From contig NC_037650.1 of NCBI RefSeq assembly GCF_003254395.2, positions 8,184,071 through 8,248,070 of the forward strand: a DNA stretch of 64,000 nucleotides. The letters run 5' to 3'. This DNA is from Apis mellifera. Its lineage: Eukaryota > Arthropoda > Insecta > Hymenoptera > Apidae. The position numbers were made by a program, and so were the translations under genes. The notes under the pieces are model-generated. The model did no database searches. It was not told the DNA's origin and worked only from the letters and a program-made list of their open reading frames with translations. Positions within the stretch are counted from its first letter, which is position 1. Every line of letters starts with the position of its first letter. Shown one piece after another: positions 13,738-27,704 of this stretch.

Positions 13738-15680
13738 AGAAGAACGGGGTGGGATGAAGGACGTGTCGAGTGGATCCGAAGAGATATCGTTTCTCTCTCT
13801 CTCTTTTCTTCTTTTTAAGGGAGGAATGTGACCGATTTCGGGATGAAGACAGAAGTGGAGGAATCGTGGAAGATGAAATTGAGGGGAATATTTATTTCTG
13901 AGAAGGGATATTTTGAGGATATTGAGAAATTTCACAATAATGTTGGAAGAAAAATTCGTGTATAAGGATATAATAAGGATGATGCCTAATCTCTCTAATT
14001 GTTCTAGATGATGTATTGTTTATAAAAGTTGATAAGTTGAGAAATTTTCAAGATGGAGAGAAAAAAGAGAAGAACAGGGTGGGATGAAGGACGTGTCGAG
14101 TGAACCTGAAGAGATATCGTTTCTCTCTCTCTCTTTTCTTCTTTTTAAGGGAGGAATGTGACCGATTTCGGGATGAAGACAGAAGTGGAGGAATCGTGGA
14201 AGATGAAATTGAGGGGAATATTTATTTCTGAGAAGGGATATTTTGAGGATATTGAGAAATTTCACAATAATGTTGGAAGAAAAATTCGTGTATAAGGATA
14301 TAATAAGGATGATGCCTAATCTCTCTAATTGTTCTAGATGATGTATTGTTTATAAAAGTTGATAAGTTGAGAAATTTTCAAGATGGAGAGAAAAAAGAGA
14401 AGAACAGGGTGGGATGAAGGACGTGTCGAGTGAACCTGAAGAGATATCGTTTCTCTCTCTCTCTTTTCTTCTTTTTAAGGGAGGAATGTGACCGATTTCG
14501 GGATGAAGACAGAAGTGGAGGAATCGTGGAAGATGAAATTGAGGGGAATATTTATTTCTGAGAAGGGATATTTTGAGGATATTGAGAAATTTCACAATAA
14601 TGTTGGAAGAAAAATTCGTGTATAAGGATATAATAAGGATGATGCCTAATCTCTCTAATTGTTCTAGATGATGTATTGTTTATAAAAGTTGATAAGTTGA
14701 GAAATTTTCAAGATGGAGAGAAAAAAGAGAAGAACAGGGTGGGATGAAGGACGTGTCGAGTGAACCTGAAGCGATATCGTTTCTCTCTCTCTCTCTTTTC
14801 TTCTTTTTAAGGGAGGAATGTGACCAATTTCGGGATGAAGACAGAAGTGGAGGAATCGAGGAAGATAAAATTGAGGCGAATTTTATTTTGGTGATATTGA
14901 GAAATTTCACAATAATGTGAGAGAAGGATGTTGGAAGAAAAATTCGTGTATAATGATATAATAAGGATGATGCCTAATCTCTCTAATTGTTTTAGAGGAT
15001 GTATTGTTTATAGAAGTTGATAAGTTGGGAAATTTTCAGGATGGAGAGAAAAAAGAGAAGAATGGGGTGGGATGAAGGACAGAGGATGTCGAGTGGACCC
15101 GAAGAGATATCTTTTTTTCTCTCTTTCTTTTCTTCTTTTTAAGGGAGGAATGTGACCGATTTCGGGATGAAGACAGAAGTGGAGGAATCGAGAAAGATGA
15201 AATTGAGGCGAATATTTATTTCTGAGAAGGAATATTTTGGGGATATTGAGAAATTTCACAATAATGTTGGAAGAAAAATTCATGTATAAGGATATAATAA
15301 GAATGATGCCTAATCTCTCTAATTGTTCTAGAGGATGTATGGATTGTTTATAGAGGTTGGTAAGTTGGGATGTTTTCAAGATGGAGGGAAAAAAGAGAAG
15401 AACGGGGTGGGATAAAGGACATGTCGAGTGATATCGTTTCTCTCTCTCTTTTCTTCTTTTTAAGGGAGGAATGTGACCGATTTCGGAATGAAGACAGAAG
15501 TGGAGGAATCGTGGAGGATAAAATTGAGAAATTTCACAATAATGTTGGAAGAAAAATTCGTGTATAAGGATATAATAAGAATGATGCCTAATCTCTCTAA
15601 TTATTCTAGAGGATGTATGGATTGTTTATAGAGGTTGATAAGTTGGGATGTTTTCAGGGAATGGAGGGGAAAAAGAGAGG
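13738..15680. repeat. 330-bp tandem repeat array, about six copies
   Basis: The anchor AAGGGAGGAATGTGACC recurs at 13817, 14147, 14477, 14809, 15141 and 15462, giving spacings of 330, 330, 332, 332 and 321. The units around 14068-14397 and 14398-14727 appear identical; the outer units carry substitutions and small indels and the last is shortened. Each unit has an internal CT tract. Recurrent minus-strand ORFs of about 81 codons are by-products of the repeat, not genes. Confidence 0.97.
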
Positions 15681-18017
15681 GAAGGATGAAGACGACGTCT
15701 ACGCCAATGGCGGAGAGGCTTCATCTCCCGGCATGCACATTAAGAGGTCACGCTCCGGCAGGTGGCGTACGCGTGATTCACTCGGTCGCTCGCTCCGAGC
15801 TAGCTGTACCACCCCTATTCACTCACACGAGCGAGTTAATTGTCGCAGGGACGTTGATTTAAGGCCCGGCTCGTACGATCCCCCTCGCTGGGATAATGAG
15901 AGGTGCAGCAAAGCGACGGTGGAGTCCTCTCGCGTGGCTTATATTACGCGGCCAAGACTCGTCCAACCGCGACCGATCTGTTTCACAAAGGGGGAGGGGA
16001 GCTACCTTTGATGTTTCTCCGCTTCCTTTCCCTATCCTTCGTTATGCAATTTGTCGAATGTAACGCGCTTTACGCAACTTGTACGCGCTGCATCCCTTTA
16101 TCCATCCCATAGGCAAGATGACGAAGATAAGAACGAATAGATAAGTTATTGAATCGATTGGAGAAGCTTCCCGTTGAATATCTCTTTTTTTTTTTTTAGA
16201 ACAATCGTTCGTTTCGCTCTATTTAAAAGTCAAGAGACAATCAATTACATTCTTTTCATTCCAACTCAAACATCCGGGAAAGCTAACTCTTCGAAATAAA
16301 AGAATCCAAACTCCACGATTTGATTCTCAATATCAAGTTGAAAAATTGTTCGACCCGAGACGAGACGATCAACACGTGAAGAGAAGAGCTTGCCTTAACG
16401 ACATTGGTCACGGTCCAGATCGTTGCGAAGCGACACGTTGCCTTAAGGGTTCATAAATCTTGTTAAAACATCTCCTCTATCCGTTCGTCATTCGCGGTTG
16501 AAAAACGCGAAACTGAACAGCTGCCGCTTAACAGTAGTTTGTAACGTGGATGCAGAGAACGTGAGGGAGTGCAATCGGACTTGATCTCTTTGCAGGCTTC
16601 CGACCAAGGCGCGCATACATCACGGAGCCCATGGTTGCAACCATCACGAACTGGCTTCATTTCATTGTTCGGCCCCCCTCGTTGCCTCGGGCTCCCTTCG
16701 TTTTCGCTCTATTTCTCTCGCCACCTCAAGGACGCTCCTCGCTTTTCCCTTCTTATCTTCCACTTCCCTTTTCCGTCGAGCGGGGGAAGCGCCGCTCACC
16801 TTCGTTAACCTCAACTGTTTCTCCTTAATGAATGCTCGTTCCAATCGTCGGAACCAGACGATCCGGGATCGCCGTTTAATGGGGGTTAATTCGAAGATGA
16901 ATCTGAAAGGGCTGAGCTTGCGAGGACGAGGAGTCGATCCGCCGCCTTTGAACGCCCCTCCTCCCCCCCCCCTCAAAGGAGGAGTGGAATGAAATGTAAT
17001 CGAGAGAGGATTTTGCTGATGGAAATAACGAGGGTAGTTGGAACGGAAGGACTTGACTCTTGATTTATATCTCCACTGTCTATCCATGATTTGTAAGGTT
17101 TACTTACAATTAGTGGGATGATTTAAAATGCAGTTGGAAGGGAACTGCTTCGCTGTCACATAAAAGGTGGAAGGGAAAGATCCTTAACTCGTTGATGGTG
17201 TAATAAAGTTGGAAAAGATTTACAGTAAACGGTAAGTTGGAAATTAATTATTTATTTTTGTCAGCACAGATTGTTGTAATTTCTGTAATTTTAGAGTGAA
17301 TATGTATTTTCGATTCAGCATAATTAAAGATATATAAAATTTATAATATTATCTTTGAAAGTTTCATGTATTGAAGAAGAAAATTGTGTTGGATTAAATT
17401 GTGTTATATTGGTTTCATGTTAAATTAAATTATATCTTAGAACTTTAGATCTTATTATATTTCAAAAGATAATAGTTTGTTTATTTCTAAATATTTGTAA
17501 ATATTTTAACGTAATAATGTAACAATCTGTACAAATTTTGTTTTCTACGTTATTGCACAATTTGAGAGACGTTAATTACAATTTAAGACGTTGCAGCAAT
17601 GTTGGATAAAATTATATGATGAACCTTTGTAACGTGACATCTTAGAATAACCAGGCACAAAATTGCAAGACAATTTACTACGTTTCAAAGGGATATTGTT
17701 CTCTTATACTATAATCTACGGTAGTATGGTAATTTCAAAACAAAGTTACAAACTGTTCCGCTGCAAGTTCAAGCTTTGCGGGGGCGTAGTACAAAGCTGC
17801 AAAGGGGTTTGGTGGCAATTTCGGGAATCACGTTGATTTTGCAAAGTTCCAAACTGGTGCATTGCGATTTACTCGTTTGTGGCAATATAACACAAGTTAT
17901 AGAGTGGATACAAGTGATAATTTCACACAGCGTAATAATTTAGTGCAAAACAATTTACAACTGCATTGCTACAACCTATTAACGCTTCTCATAATATTTT
18001 TCAACTATACGTAACAA
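15681..18017. other. No gene recognised
   Basis: GC-rich to about 17000, then AT-rich. The part 17550-17990 is unusually rich in TTGCA/TGCAA words. No coding signal is seen. Confidence 0.6.
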
Positions 18018-18420
18018 CTAAAGCCTAAAGCAAAATGAATCACCAAACGTAAGTCTCATAATTTTCTTTCTGTAATTAGAAAATATCGGTACAAAAAATT
18101 AATATTCCAACAATTATTTAAAAAAATAGATATATAATAGAAGAAAATTCAAAATCTATGACAAAATAAATCATCAAAATTAAATATAATTCTCATAATT
18201 TTCTTTAAAAAGCTATCAGAAAATATCGGCACAATAGAAAAAAATTAATATTCCAACAATTATTTTAAAAAAATAGACATATAATAGAAGAAAATTCAAA
18301 GCCTATAGCAAAATAAATCATCAATTTTCTTTAAAAAACTATCAGAAAATATCGGCACAATAGAAAGAAATTAATATTCCAACAATTATTATTTTAAAAG
18401 AATAGACGTATACAATACAA
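18018..18420. repeat. Three-copy AT-rich tandem repeat (~126-145 bp)
   Basis: The anchor AAAATATCGG occurs at about 18080, 18220 and 18346; TTAATATTCCAACAATTATT occurs at about 18099, 18244 and 18371. Copies differ by substitutions and indels. Confidence 0.85.
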
Positions 18421-21400
18421 GAGAACCCATCATCGCGGATATTCTATTCTAAATAATCTCATTCTCAAGTTCGAAAGCTACAAGCGTTCCAGAAGATTGG
18501 TTCAGAAAAACGATTTCAAAACTTAGGCAAAACCAAGAGTAGAAGGGAAGATAAGGCACGAGCTCACGTGCCGTTGAACCAAAATACGACGTATAAAGGG
18601 GTATGACATCGAAAGGAAGGCACCGTCCCAGCAAGATCCGCCACTCTTCGAAAACGATAGCGGGATGGATCCTGATCGATCGTAATCGAGCGGCAAGGCG
18701 CGCCAACCCAGCGTGCCAAAGGTTAAGGAATCCTCTTTGCGCGGCATTCTCCGCACGTTCCTCGTAAACTTCTTCGGGATCTCCCTCTCCCCTCCCCTCT
18801 CCCCACTCTTACTCTCGGAGTACACACTTCCAAGGCTAACACGGGTTAGCCGTTTTCTACGGAGCTCAATCGAGCGCACGACGACGAGACACGCTCGCAA
18901 TTGCTCACGGATCTTCCCTTCCCTTTTCGTTCCCTCCTCGTTCCTTCGTCCTTCCTTAAGACCCGTTTATCGCGGCCCCCTCCGACCATCGTGCAACACC
19001 GCTTCGCAGCTGCGTCCAGTCCACGCTTTTTCCTGCGAAAACGATCGCGGCCTCGTGGAGAGAACATCCGTCCACGAATTTCTTTCTCCCACTGAAGCGG
19101 ATTCGGAAGCCGCGTGTGCGGTAAACGATTCAGAAGCGGGGGAATCATCAAGGAGATGGATTCGAAGAGTTGCAATATAATGTATCTTTCTTTTTTTCTT
19201 TTTTCCTTTTTTTTTATTCGAAAAATAACACATACGATGCACGCAATTTCGTCCAATTGGGAGATCTTTTATAATCTTCAGTTGTATTTCTTCAATTTAA
19301 AAAAGCAAGGTAATTTAATTATCGATGCAATTCAACGAGGATTTCCAAGTCTCGTCAAATCTGACATATCAAACCTCCCACATCGCAGTGTTTTTATCGT
19401 GGAACAATAAGCATACCGCACGATTCAAACTTACCCTTTCGATCTTCTCTAGATTCTGTTTGCCAATCGTGTCTTTTTTCACAACGGATTGAAAGTTCAA
19501 GTGAATTCCACCGGCCGAAAAGGCTACGAAATATAAGTGTATCTATGCCAAGTAAAAAGTAAAGGTCAGGCAGAAGGTTCGACACCCTTCGAACACGTAT
19601 CCATCCGTGGTTATCCAGAGAACTTTGAGAGAGAAAAAAGAAGAGAGAGAGAGAGAAGGATGTTTCGGAACGAGACCACGCAGGACATTCCAATCGGTTT
19701 GCTCACCGAGATCCGCTCCGTTCGAGTTTCTTCCAGCTTCGATCCTCTCTCTCTCTCTCTCTCTCTCTCCGCTCTCCACCTCCTCCCCCTGTCTCGGCCC
19801 TCTCTGTTCTCGGAACAATCACACCGTGGGGCGTGTGCATACGATTGCGCCTCGCTCGTGGCACGAGCACCGCGTCAGGGGCCGCAGCTGTGCCTCCACT
19901 CCTTCTTTTGCTCCTGAAACCGTGTACAATCCTCTTCCTTCTCTCCAGGCTACCGTCCTTCCTCCGCACCGTGAACACACAGCCTTTCTCTCGATCGCGC
20001 CATCCCTCATTGTCCTCACTCCACGGATAATTACACACCGCTGTCCGTGAAAATGGCTTTGTAAGGATTGAAACGATTTGAGAGGAAAGACTCTCGCCGT
20101 TCGTTTCTTTTAATTTTTGCGGTTTCTTTATTTGAACGATGATCCCTTTCAACTATCCATCAGCTTCGATTCTTCGGTTTTTATTCTTTTTTTCTCTCTT
20201 TTTAGCAGTCGGGCGGACTGTAAAAGTTGGAAATAAAGCTATCAAGGTTAACGAAGAATTCGTTGATTCCAAAGTTATTCGAAAAGTTGTCGATTTATAT
20301 ATTTAGGAGGGGATCAAGAAGGGGAAATTTTTTGGAAGAATATTTGCTTTGGTATATATAGCCGAGATCCTATGAAGATAGAGAGAAGTAAAGAGAAGTC
20401 GTTGTTTTAGAATTTTGTGTAAGAATTTTAATCAAGATTCCTCCTTTTAATTTGTCATTTTGATAAATTGTTACGTCTTCATCGAATAAAGACTTTTTTT
20501 TTTCCTTTTCTATTAAACTTTAAACTAATCTTGGGAACATATGCAATACTCTCGACTTTGAAGAAACTTGAACCTGTTGAATTTCAACTGAAAAGCAAAT
20601 TTATTTATTCGATCTTAATCTGAAACGAAGAGCGAGAAAGAGAATAAATGGCAAACGTTGAATCGATTGTGAAAACGTATAATAAATAAGATACAAGAGT
20701 TTGCATCCAACATAATGATACAATACTTGGTGTATCGAGTTTGTATATCATATACCCGTTCCCCTTGAACTTTGCAGGCATCCCTCTATTCTATTGTCAC
20801 TTCTATCTTACGTAAAAATACCATAATTACGATTAAATTATGCACTTTACGGTAGAAGTCGAATGGAATCCAGTGGAAGAGAAGTGTCACGTTCACGAAG
20901 TGAGCAGACATCGCAGACAGATCGGCCGGTTCTAATGTAAATAGCGTGGAGTGTCTAGTGTTGTGCAATCTGGTGGCTGGACGCCGTATTACGATATCGC
21001 AAGATGCATACCTGGATAAAACTTATGCCCATAATAAATCCGTGCAAATTGCGTCGAGGCGTCGGCACACACCATAGGTAATTATTGCCAACCTACGATC
21101 ATACTTCGGGGATAATAGTCACTGACAATAAATTTCGCGGGCAAGAATACACGGTTATTATATCCAACGGTGTACAACGGTGGGCGTATGTAAACGATCG
21201 TTTACAAAGATTAATTACGCGTTTTATTGCATTTGTAACGAAACCACCGCGCCTTCCACCAATGATCCTTTGATTTATCCGCCGACAAATTGAACCTTTT
21301 ATTTTCAACGATAAATCATATCGCTATCTAATATATTTTAAATATATACGGCCAATCCTTATTCCCCTCCAACGTATTAAATCACAACCTTTTCCAATAC

Positions 21401-22244
21401 TTATCCCTTTTCTTCGGGTTCAGGTATTGTCCCTTCGAGTTTTACTACGCCCGAAATTTTTTAAAAATTCAATCGAAGGAAATATTATATAATTAAATGC
21501 TATTTCTTGCTTGTTCATTTCACTTAAAATTCGATCGATTTAAAATATTCGTATGATTGTAGATTTCGAAGAGAATAAAATTTTTTTAAGAAAAAAAGAA
21601 AGATGATAGATGGACTCGGTTTGGAAGGTTTATCATTCTAGCGAATCTTTGCGAACGTTGAATGCCGATAACGTAGCGGCAACGGACCACCAACGGTGGT
21701 ATCCAACGTTCCAAGGCCATTGTCGAGCCATTGTTGTCACCCACTTGTCACGATCTCTCGCTTCCTATCTTTCTTCATCCTGTTCCGTTCAAGGTGCACC
21801 GGCCCACCCCATCATGAAATGGCTAATACGTTGGGGATGGTGTCGCCTATCGTGCACTACCATCTCTAAGCTCGACTAACACCTTGGGTGGCGCTTCGTT
21901 TAGTGAAGATATCAACGGCAGATCTAGGAACCACGCGAGGCCGAGTGTTTTGTCTCCTGTCACGAGGCCCACGAGCTCGTTATTTATACGCAAACTTTCA
22001 CGGATTATCTCGATCAACTGAAAAGACGAAAAATTGAATAGAACGTGATTATTAAGCCTACAGATGGAAAATTTTTTGCGATAGTCATTCTTTGATGGAT
22101 ATTTTTATCTCTTAGAAGAAAACAAGTAAATATCTATAGTATTTCCACCTCTTATATAAAAGAATATTTTAATAAATTATTTAAAAAAAAAAGAAAGAAA
22201 TTGTAGATGACGAGAATGTGAAAAGAAAAGGATTAAATAAAAAC
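18421..22244. other. No gene recognised
   Basis: A GC-rich island at 18560-20050 holds several overlapping ORFs on both strands without recognisable domains, and CT tracts. The rest is AT-rich. Confidence 0.6.
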
Positions 22245-22655
22245 ATCTTATCCAAATATTTGGAATTGCTGGATAAAAGATTAGTAATAACTATTATTCC
22301 TCAATATGATATTTGTCCTCAAGGTAAAACATATGAATGCAGCTGCTATTGATATTAAAAGAATAATAATAATTCCAATACCTCAAACTCTATTTAATTT
22401 ATATGAGCAATAAAATATATTTCGTCTAATACGAATGTATATAACTAAGAAACAAAATGATGCTCCATTTATATGGATTAAACGAAATACTCATCTTGAA
22501 TTTATATCTTTTATAATATTAGTAATTGATCAGAATGCAATATCAATATTTGGACATGTAATGTATAGATGGAATAAATCCAGGATTGATTTGAATTATT
22601 AAAAAAATTGCAAGAATTGATCCAAAATTTCATAAATAATTTAAAGTTCAATCTA
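22245..22655 (-). pseudogene. NUMT: nuclear copy of mitochondrial cytochrome b (partial)
   Basis: The minus strand, read with the invertebrate mitochondrial code (TGA as Trp, ATA as Met), gives an internal part of cytochrome b: WNFGSILAIFLMIQ, then a piece ending in NGASFCFLVMYIH, then a segment matching the conserved AAFMGYVLPWGQMSYWG region with local changes. It covers roughly residues 30-150 of a protein of about 380. Single-base insertions shift the frame near 22560 and 22271, and standard-code stops are present, so it is non-functional. Both ends are abrupt and no other mitochondrial gene is visible beside it. Honey bee nuclear DNA is known for many such insertions. Confidence 0.85.
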
Positions 22656-23158
22656 CGTATTTCTCATCCTTCGAACGATCGTTCAAAGCGCGCAAAAGTC
22701 GAGGTATTTAGTTTAATTCCTCCTCTAAACTCGAACAAGTGTGGAATAAAGTCGGAAACGGGCGCATAAATCACGCGAGATCGCGCGATAAAAAACTGTA
22801 CAACCCTTTAATCCACGATTTCCCACGGGAAGCATCGCCAAAAATTTGCAATTTTTACGAGCCATAACTTGAAGGAATCCAGGAAGGTTAATCTCTCAGC
22901 CCCGTGTCCACGGTTTTTACGCCATCTTTACACCACCGTTCCCGGGAGACGCGGGTTCTTTCTTTCTGGCGCGAACTCGAGCGTGCATTCAACGCGCCAT
23001 ATAGCCCGGCCGAGCTCTATATATTGGGCAGAAGACCGGTATTTAAGTCTTTGTAATCCGTTGAAGTTCTGCGGGGGAGCGGACGGTGAGTCATGGCAGG
23101 TGCTGGCCGAGAAACCGAGCAGAAGACAAGCACGCTTCGTTCTTTTGCAACCGCTGCA

Positions 23159-23197
<39 letters not shown>

Positions 23198-26100
23198 TCT
23201 CTTCTCCAGGTTTTGTTCCTCGACTGCTACGAGGCCGTTGATCGTTGAATTGCATAATGGTTGCATAATTTTTTCCCTTCGATTTAAGGTATCGAGCTTG
23301 AGACGTGGTAGTTACGAGTAATTTATTCCGATATTATTATTATTATTATTACTTTTTTTTTCTTTAGTGGATCGAAGAATTTTCAACGTGGAACTTCGTT
23401 CGATGTTGTAATTGTAAGTTTACGAACAGGTAGATTTATTTAATTTGGGAAAGAAGAAAGTAAACGTGAGTAGAGGCTCCTAGTTTTTTTATTCTCCTTT
23501 TTAATTATTAGACATTCGATCTTTGTAAACGATCTTTCTAACTTTTTCTCATTACATTTATATTATACTTTTAAATTAATAAAATTATATAGCAAGTTTT
23601 TTCTTTCAAGTTTTCCCACCACGATAATACTTTTTCACAAATTTACATAACAACGACGTTTCGTCTTACTAATCAAGAATTATTCGAAACGATACAACGT
23701 ATTATCTTACTGTATGAATGAAACTTACCATCCAATATTCAACGAGACGCATTAAGTGCCAATATACGCTTGGCCAGAAGCTTGGATAACAGTTCGAGGA
23801 ACATCCGATCCATAATTAGTAGAAACAGGCTTACGGTGGAGCACGGTGGAGCACGTAACTGGAGATAAGTACAGAGAGAAGTACAGAGGTGCGCGAGCGC
23901 TACCTGCCTCCACCACCTGTCCCATCACCCGTGTCTAAGAATAGGAGGGAAGCGCGCGCGAGAAGAAACGACGGTGGACGCAAGATGCTGTTACGGTGGG
24001 GTCACGCGGCTGTTCCCATGTTCGTCTTTTTCCCATCCCGAGGCGTGCACTCGGCCTGCCACTCGTCCCCCCTCCGTTCCACCTCCCACTTCTTGCGGGT
24101 GAGCGCGGCTAATGAGAGAAAAAGTCGAAAGAATAATTGCCACCGCCGCGTGCCAGCAACTTGAGGGAGTGAGTCCCCTTTCTCGATCGATCACGATCCA
24201 TCGATCTTGCTCGAATGGATAGAAAGGTGGACAGAGGTGGATTTCTGGGAACGTGGGCGTGGGCGAGTCTGATAAAGGTGAAGAAAGATGTTTGGACAGA
24301 CATTGTTGTGTCATTGTTGAATTTCTTCTTTTCTGAATTCAGAATGGTTTTAATTAGTGTCGTTTATTGAGACGATGATGATAACGAGTTTTCGTTTGGT
24401 TTTGTTTGTTCGTTTTTTCTTTTTGGAAAGACCATTTTGAAATTCTGAAAGGAGGAAATCAATCTTGGTGTAATATAATACGTTTTTCGTTTTTATATAG
24501 GAGAGTATTCTTCGTCACTTCTGTTGGCAAAAAGAGAAAGAAGAAAAGAAGAGAATAAAAACAGCATCGCTCGCTATATCGAATAAATCGATCGGCGGCG
24601 GCCGCGTACCGTGGTTCAACAAATCAACGAACCTCTTCCCTCCCTTTATCGTCCCCATTACGGGCAAACATGCGCTCGTAAAGCGACGAGTTGTGCACTT
24701 TACAACGCTCAACATTACGCTCACCATCGCCACGGCTTATGCAAATCTTCCGTGGACGATCTTCATTCCTTCCCCCTCTCCTCTCTTCTCTAGCTCTAGC
24801 AACCTAGCTGAACAACCGGCAGATGTTCGTTTCGCCTTCGCGGCTAACCGTTAAACGAAACTCGAAACGAAACGTTTAACATGGCTGGAATTCCAGCGAG
24901 TTTCGCGAGTTTGGCCAAGAAGAACTTTTTCGCCAACTTTTGGAGGGGGAGAAAGGGTGGAGGAGAAAAAAATGAAAAGGGGGAAGGACGGAGGAGGTGG
25001 ATAACACCGGGGATTCGGGATTATTATCATGAGCTACCGTGCAAAAGGAACAGAGCGGATGTAAATTGGCGAAGAACTACGCTATAATATGCTGGCAAGC
25101 AATGGAGCGTGAAGATCGGAATAACGTTGCTCCGGCCGGCGAAAGAAACGTGGAGGCAAAACGAGCAACCCGGTTCCGTCGATCTTCCGGTCTATCAGCT
25201 GGAACCCGTTGGAACGCCGCCTTTACCATTTCGTTTAACGATGACGCGATTTGATTTAAGTGGGATCGGAGCCGGACTTGGACGTTATTCCAACTTCTTT
25301 TACACGGTTGGTGTACACGCTGAAATGTGGCGTGTTTTTTTTTTTCTCCGTCTCTCCCCCTCTCTTCATTCTTTCTGCTGTGTTTCTTTTAGAGACGAAA
25401 TAGTTTAAGATATAAATAATTGTAAAAGAGTTTCAGTTTTTAACGTTCGATAGGTTAGGCTTGTAATTGCTCGGTTTCCATTTTTATCGCGTCTGAGTGT
25501 AGGCAATTACAGTATCATGTCTAGTTCTTGTGTTCAAACTCTAATACTTCTTATTGTATTGTAGGAAAATATTGTAGGAAGGTATGAAAAAAATTTTGTT
25601 ACATACTTATCAATTTCTTTATTATCGTTGTATCTAAAGTCAATTGCTTTAAATTGTTTTCTTCTTCTAAAAATTGAGAATAACAAAATTTTGAAAAATT
25701 TTGAAAAATCGTCAAGTTTAAACCTGTGAATTTCTATCTCCAAATAATTACTGGATAATTCTTTTAATATCTTATACGAAAATGAAATATATAGAAATAT
25801 ATTTTATTCCTTTTCTCTTTGCTGTTATACCTTTTCTACAATATTTTTTCACAGGCAATTTAAACAGATTGGCACTAAAAATAAATTGCAAGTTATGAAT
25901 CTGATACTTGCAACACATGCCAAACCTGTCCTCGCTCACAAAGCGCCTACTATTTGTCCCACTTTCTTGTATCAATCGATACAAGCGAGCGCCCTGCCCC
26001 AACCATATCCTATCGCACATGTAAATGCTTTACAAGGTAAAATCTAGACTGGAAAAAAGGAAGATAACGCGAAGGAAAAAGAAGAAGAAAAAAAAAAAAA

Positions 26101-27704
26101 GAATGTTGACAGGCAATTAAGAATCACTTTGTGCCAGCTTCTTTTTTATCCCTGGCGTTATTTACACGTTCGAAAGAAAGTCGATTCATGCCGAGATTAT
26201 TTATAATTTCCAGACCATTTATTTATAACGTTCACGGCGTTATCAAACGGCCGTGCTCGACGTGGAGGGAAAGATTAATGGTGTCCAAGTAACTTTGTTT
26301 ACAAGACACCTCGTTACGTAAATAGGACAACACCCTCCGAGCACGAACTCGGCCATTTGTCATTTGTTAACCCTTTGCCGATGGGACGAGACGTGTTAAT
26401 ATCGTGGTCTGGAATTTTAAAGTGACTCTAAGATGAAAGGTAGAACAAGTTTCGGTGTATTTAAAATTATTAAATAATTTAAACATTGAAATTTTTTATC
26501 TCTTCGATTTCTTCTTTTTTTTTTTTTTTGTCTTACAAGTTGAAGTTCTTTTAAGTGTTCTTCAGCTCGAAAGAAATAACTGTCGTTACATAACTGTAAT
26601 GTCATTTCCAGTTACGTGGTTACCAGTATTGATTCCTTAAACTTTCTTTGAACTTCAATCTCGAGTTGTATTGAATCAAATCATAAAACTTTTCTACCAG
26701 GTATTCTGAAATGCTTCTCTTTTTTATTCTCTTCTGCAACATTTTCAGATTCTCCAGACTTTCTGCCTGCCTTCATCCAACTCAAATATATTTCTTTTCT
26801 AAAGTACCATTTTTTTTTTCATCATATAATGTCAAATCAAATTTCAAATAAACATGAAGAGATTTTTAAATCCAAACTTCGATATTTCCAAACGTAAACA
26901 AGTGTCCAAAATTAACTTAAATCGATGAAAAAAAAAAAGAAATTCGCAAACGATGAAGGGATAAAAGGGATGAAAAGACAAAGTTTCAGACACACACCGT
27001 TCGAAAGGAAAGATCCCGACTCGTCCGACTCGATAACGCAAACCTGTGCCCGTTTGGCCGTTTTCCAATCCGCAACAATTCTGTTCCAACATTTTTCCCC
27101 CAACGGAGAAAAGAAGGAAAGGGAAAAAAGGAAAAGGAAAAAGAGAAAAAAAAGAGGAAAAAGAAAAATCGTACATCCGTCTGGTCCTTTAAATTCACAG
27201 AGGGTTTGGTCTCGTGGGGCTTGCCGGGTGGCCGGCAAAATCGACAAGCGTCTCCCGCAAACGTGGAATGTTTCGGAAACTTTGGCACGCGTTTCCAATT
27301 CCCCGTCGCGGCCCCCATTCAGATCCAGTTGGTCGGCCATTGTGGGCGCACGCGTCAAAGAAGACATCACGCGGTTAAAACGAGGCTCGGAGGCGAAAGG
27401 ACGTCTTCCGGTACCGTGCCGTGGACAATTAGATTCGCACAATCGGTCAAAAGTTGGACCAACATCGGACCAACGCGTCCATTGTCGTGGCTATCCGACA
27501 GTTTCTCCATGTCCAACCAAGATTTCGTTATTGTTGAACCGTGTTGAAGATCCACGGGTGACGGACAACCTGGATGATTGTTTCATTCTATAGGAGTACC
27601 AGGAACCGACGATTGTTGTATATGCTTGCGCTCAATGTAGCTAAATTGGAGAATAGATTTGAGACTTCTTGCGGGGAGAAGATGTGCAAGGGAATATACG
27701 GTTC
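22656..27704. other. No gene recognised
   Basis: Mixed composition with GC-rich islands at about 22930-23160, 23880-24250, 24590-25300 and 27180-27560. The 222-codon ORF at 26925-27593 begins in Lys-rich low complexity, is opposed by equally long ORFs on the other strand, and matches nothing known. Confidence 0.6.
23165..23192. repeat. (CT)14 microsatellite
   Basis: Uninterrupted CT run. Similar shorter CT runs occur at 11596-11613, 19745-19768 and 54090-54120. Confidence 0.95.

Noticed and set aside
13726..15379. Repeated minus-strand ORFs of about 81 codons starting MKFLNI
   Set aside because: They arise from the 330-bp tandem unit, have no known domain and degrade with the repeat; no evidence for a gene family.
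26925..27593. Plus-strand ORF of 222 codons
   Set aside because: Starts in a Lys-rich low-complexity run, is opposed by ORFs of up to 176 codons on the other strand, and shows no recognisable domain.
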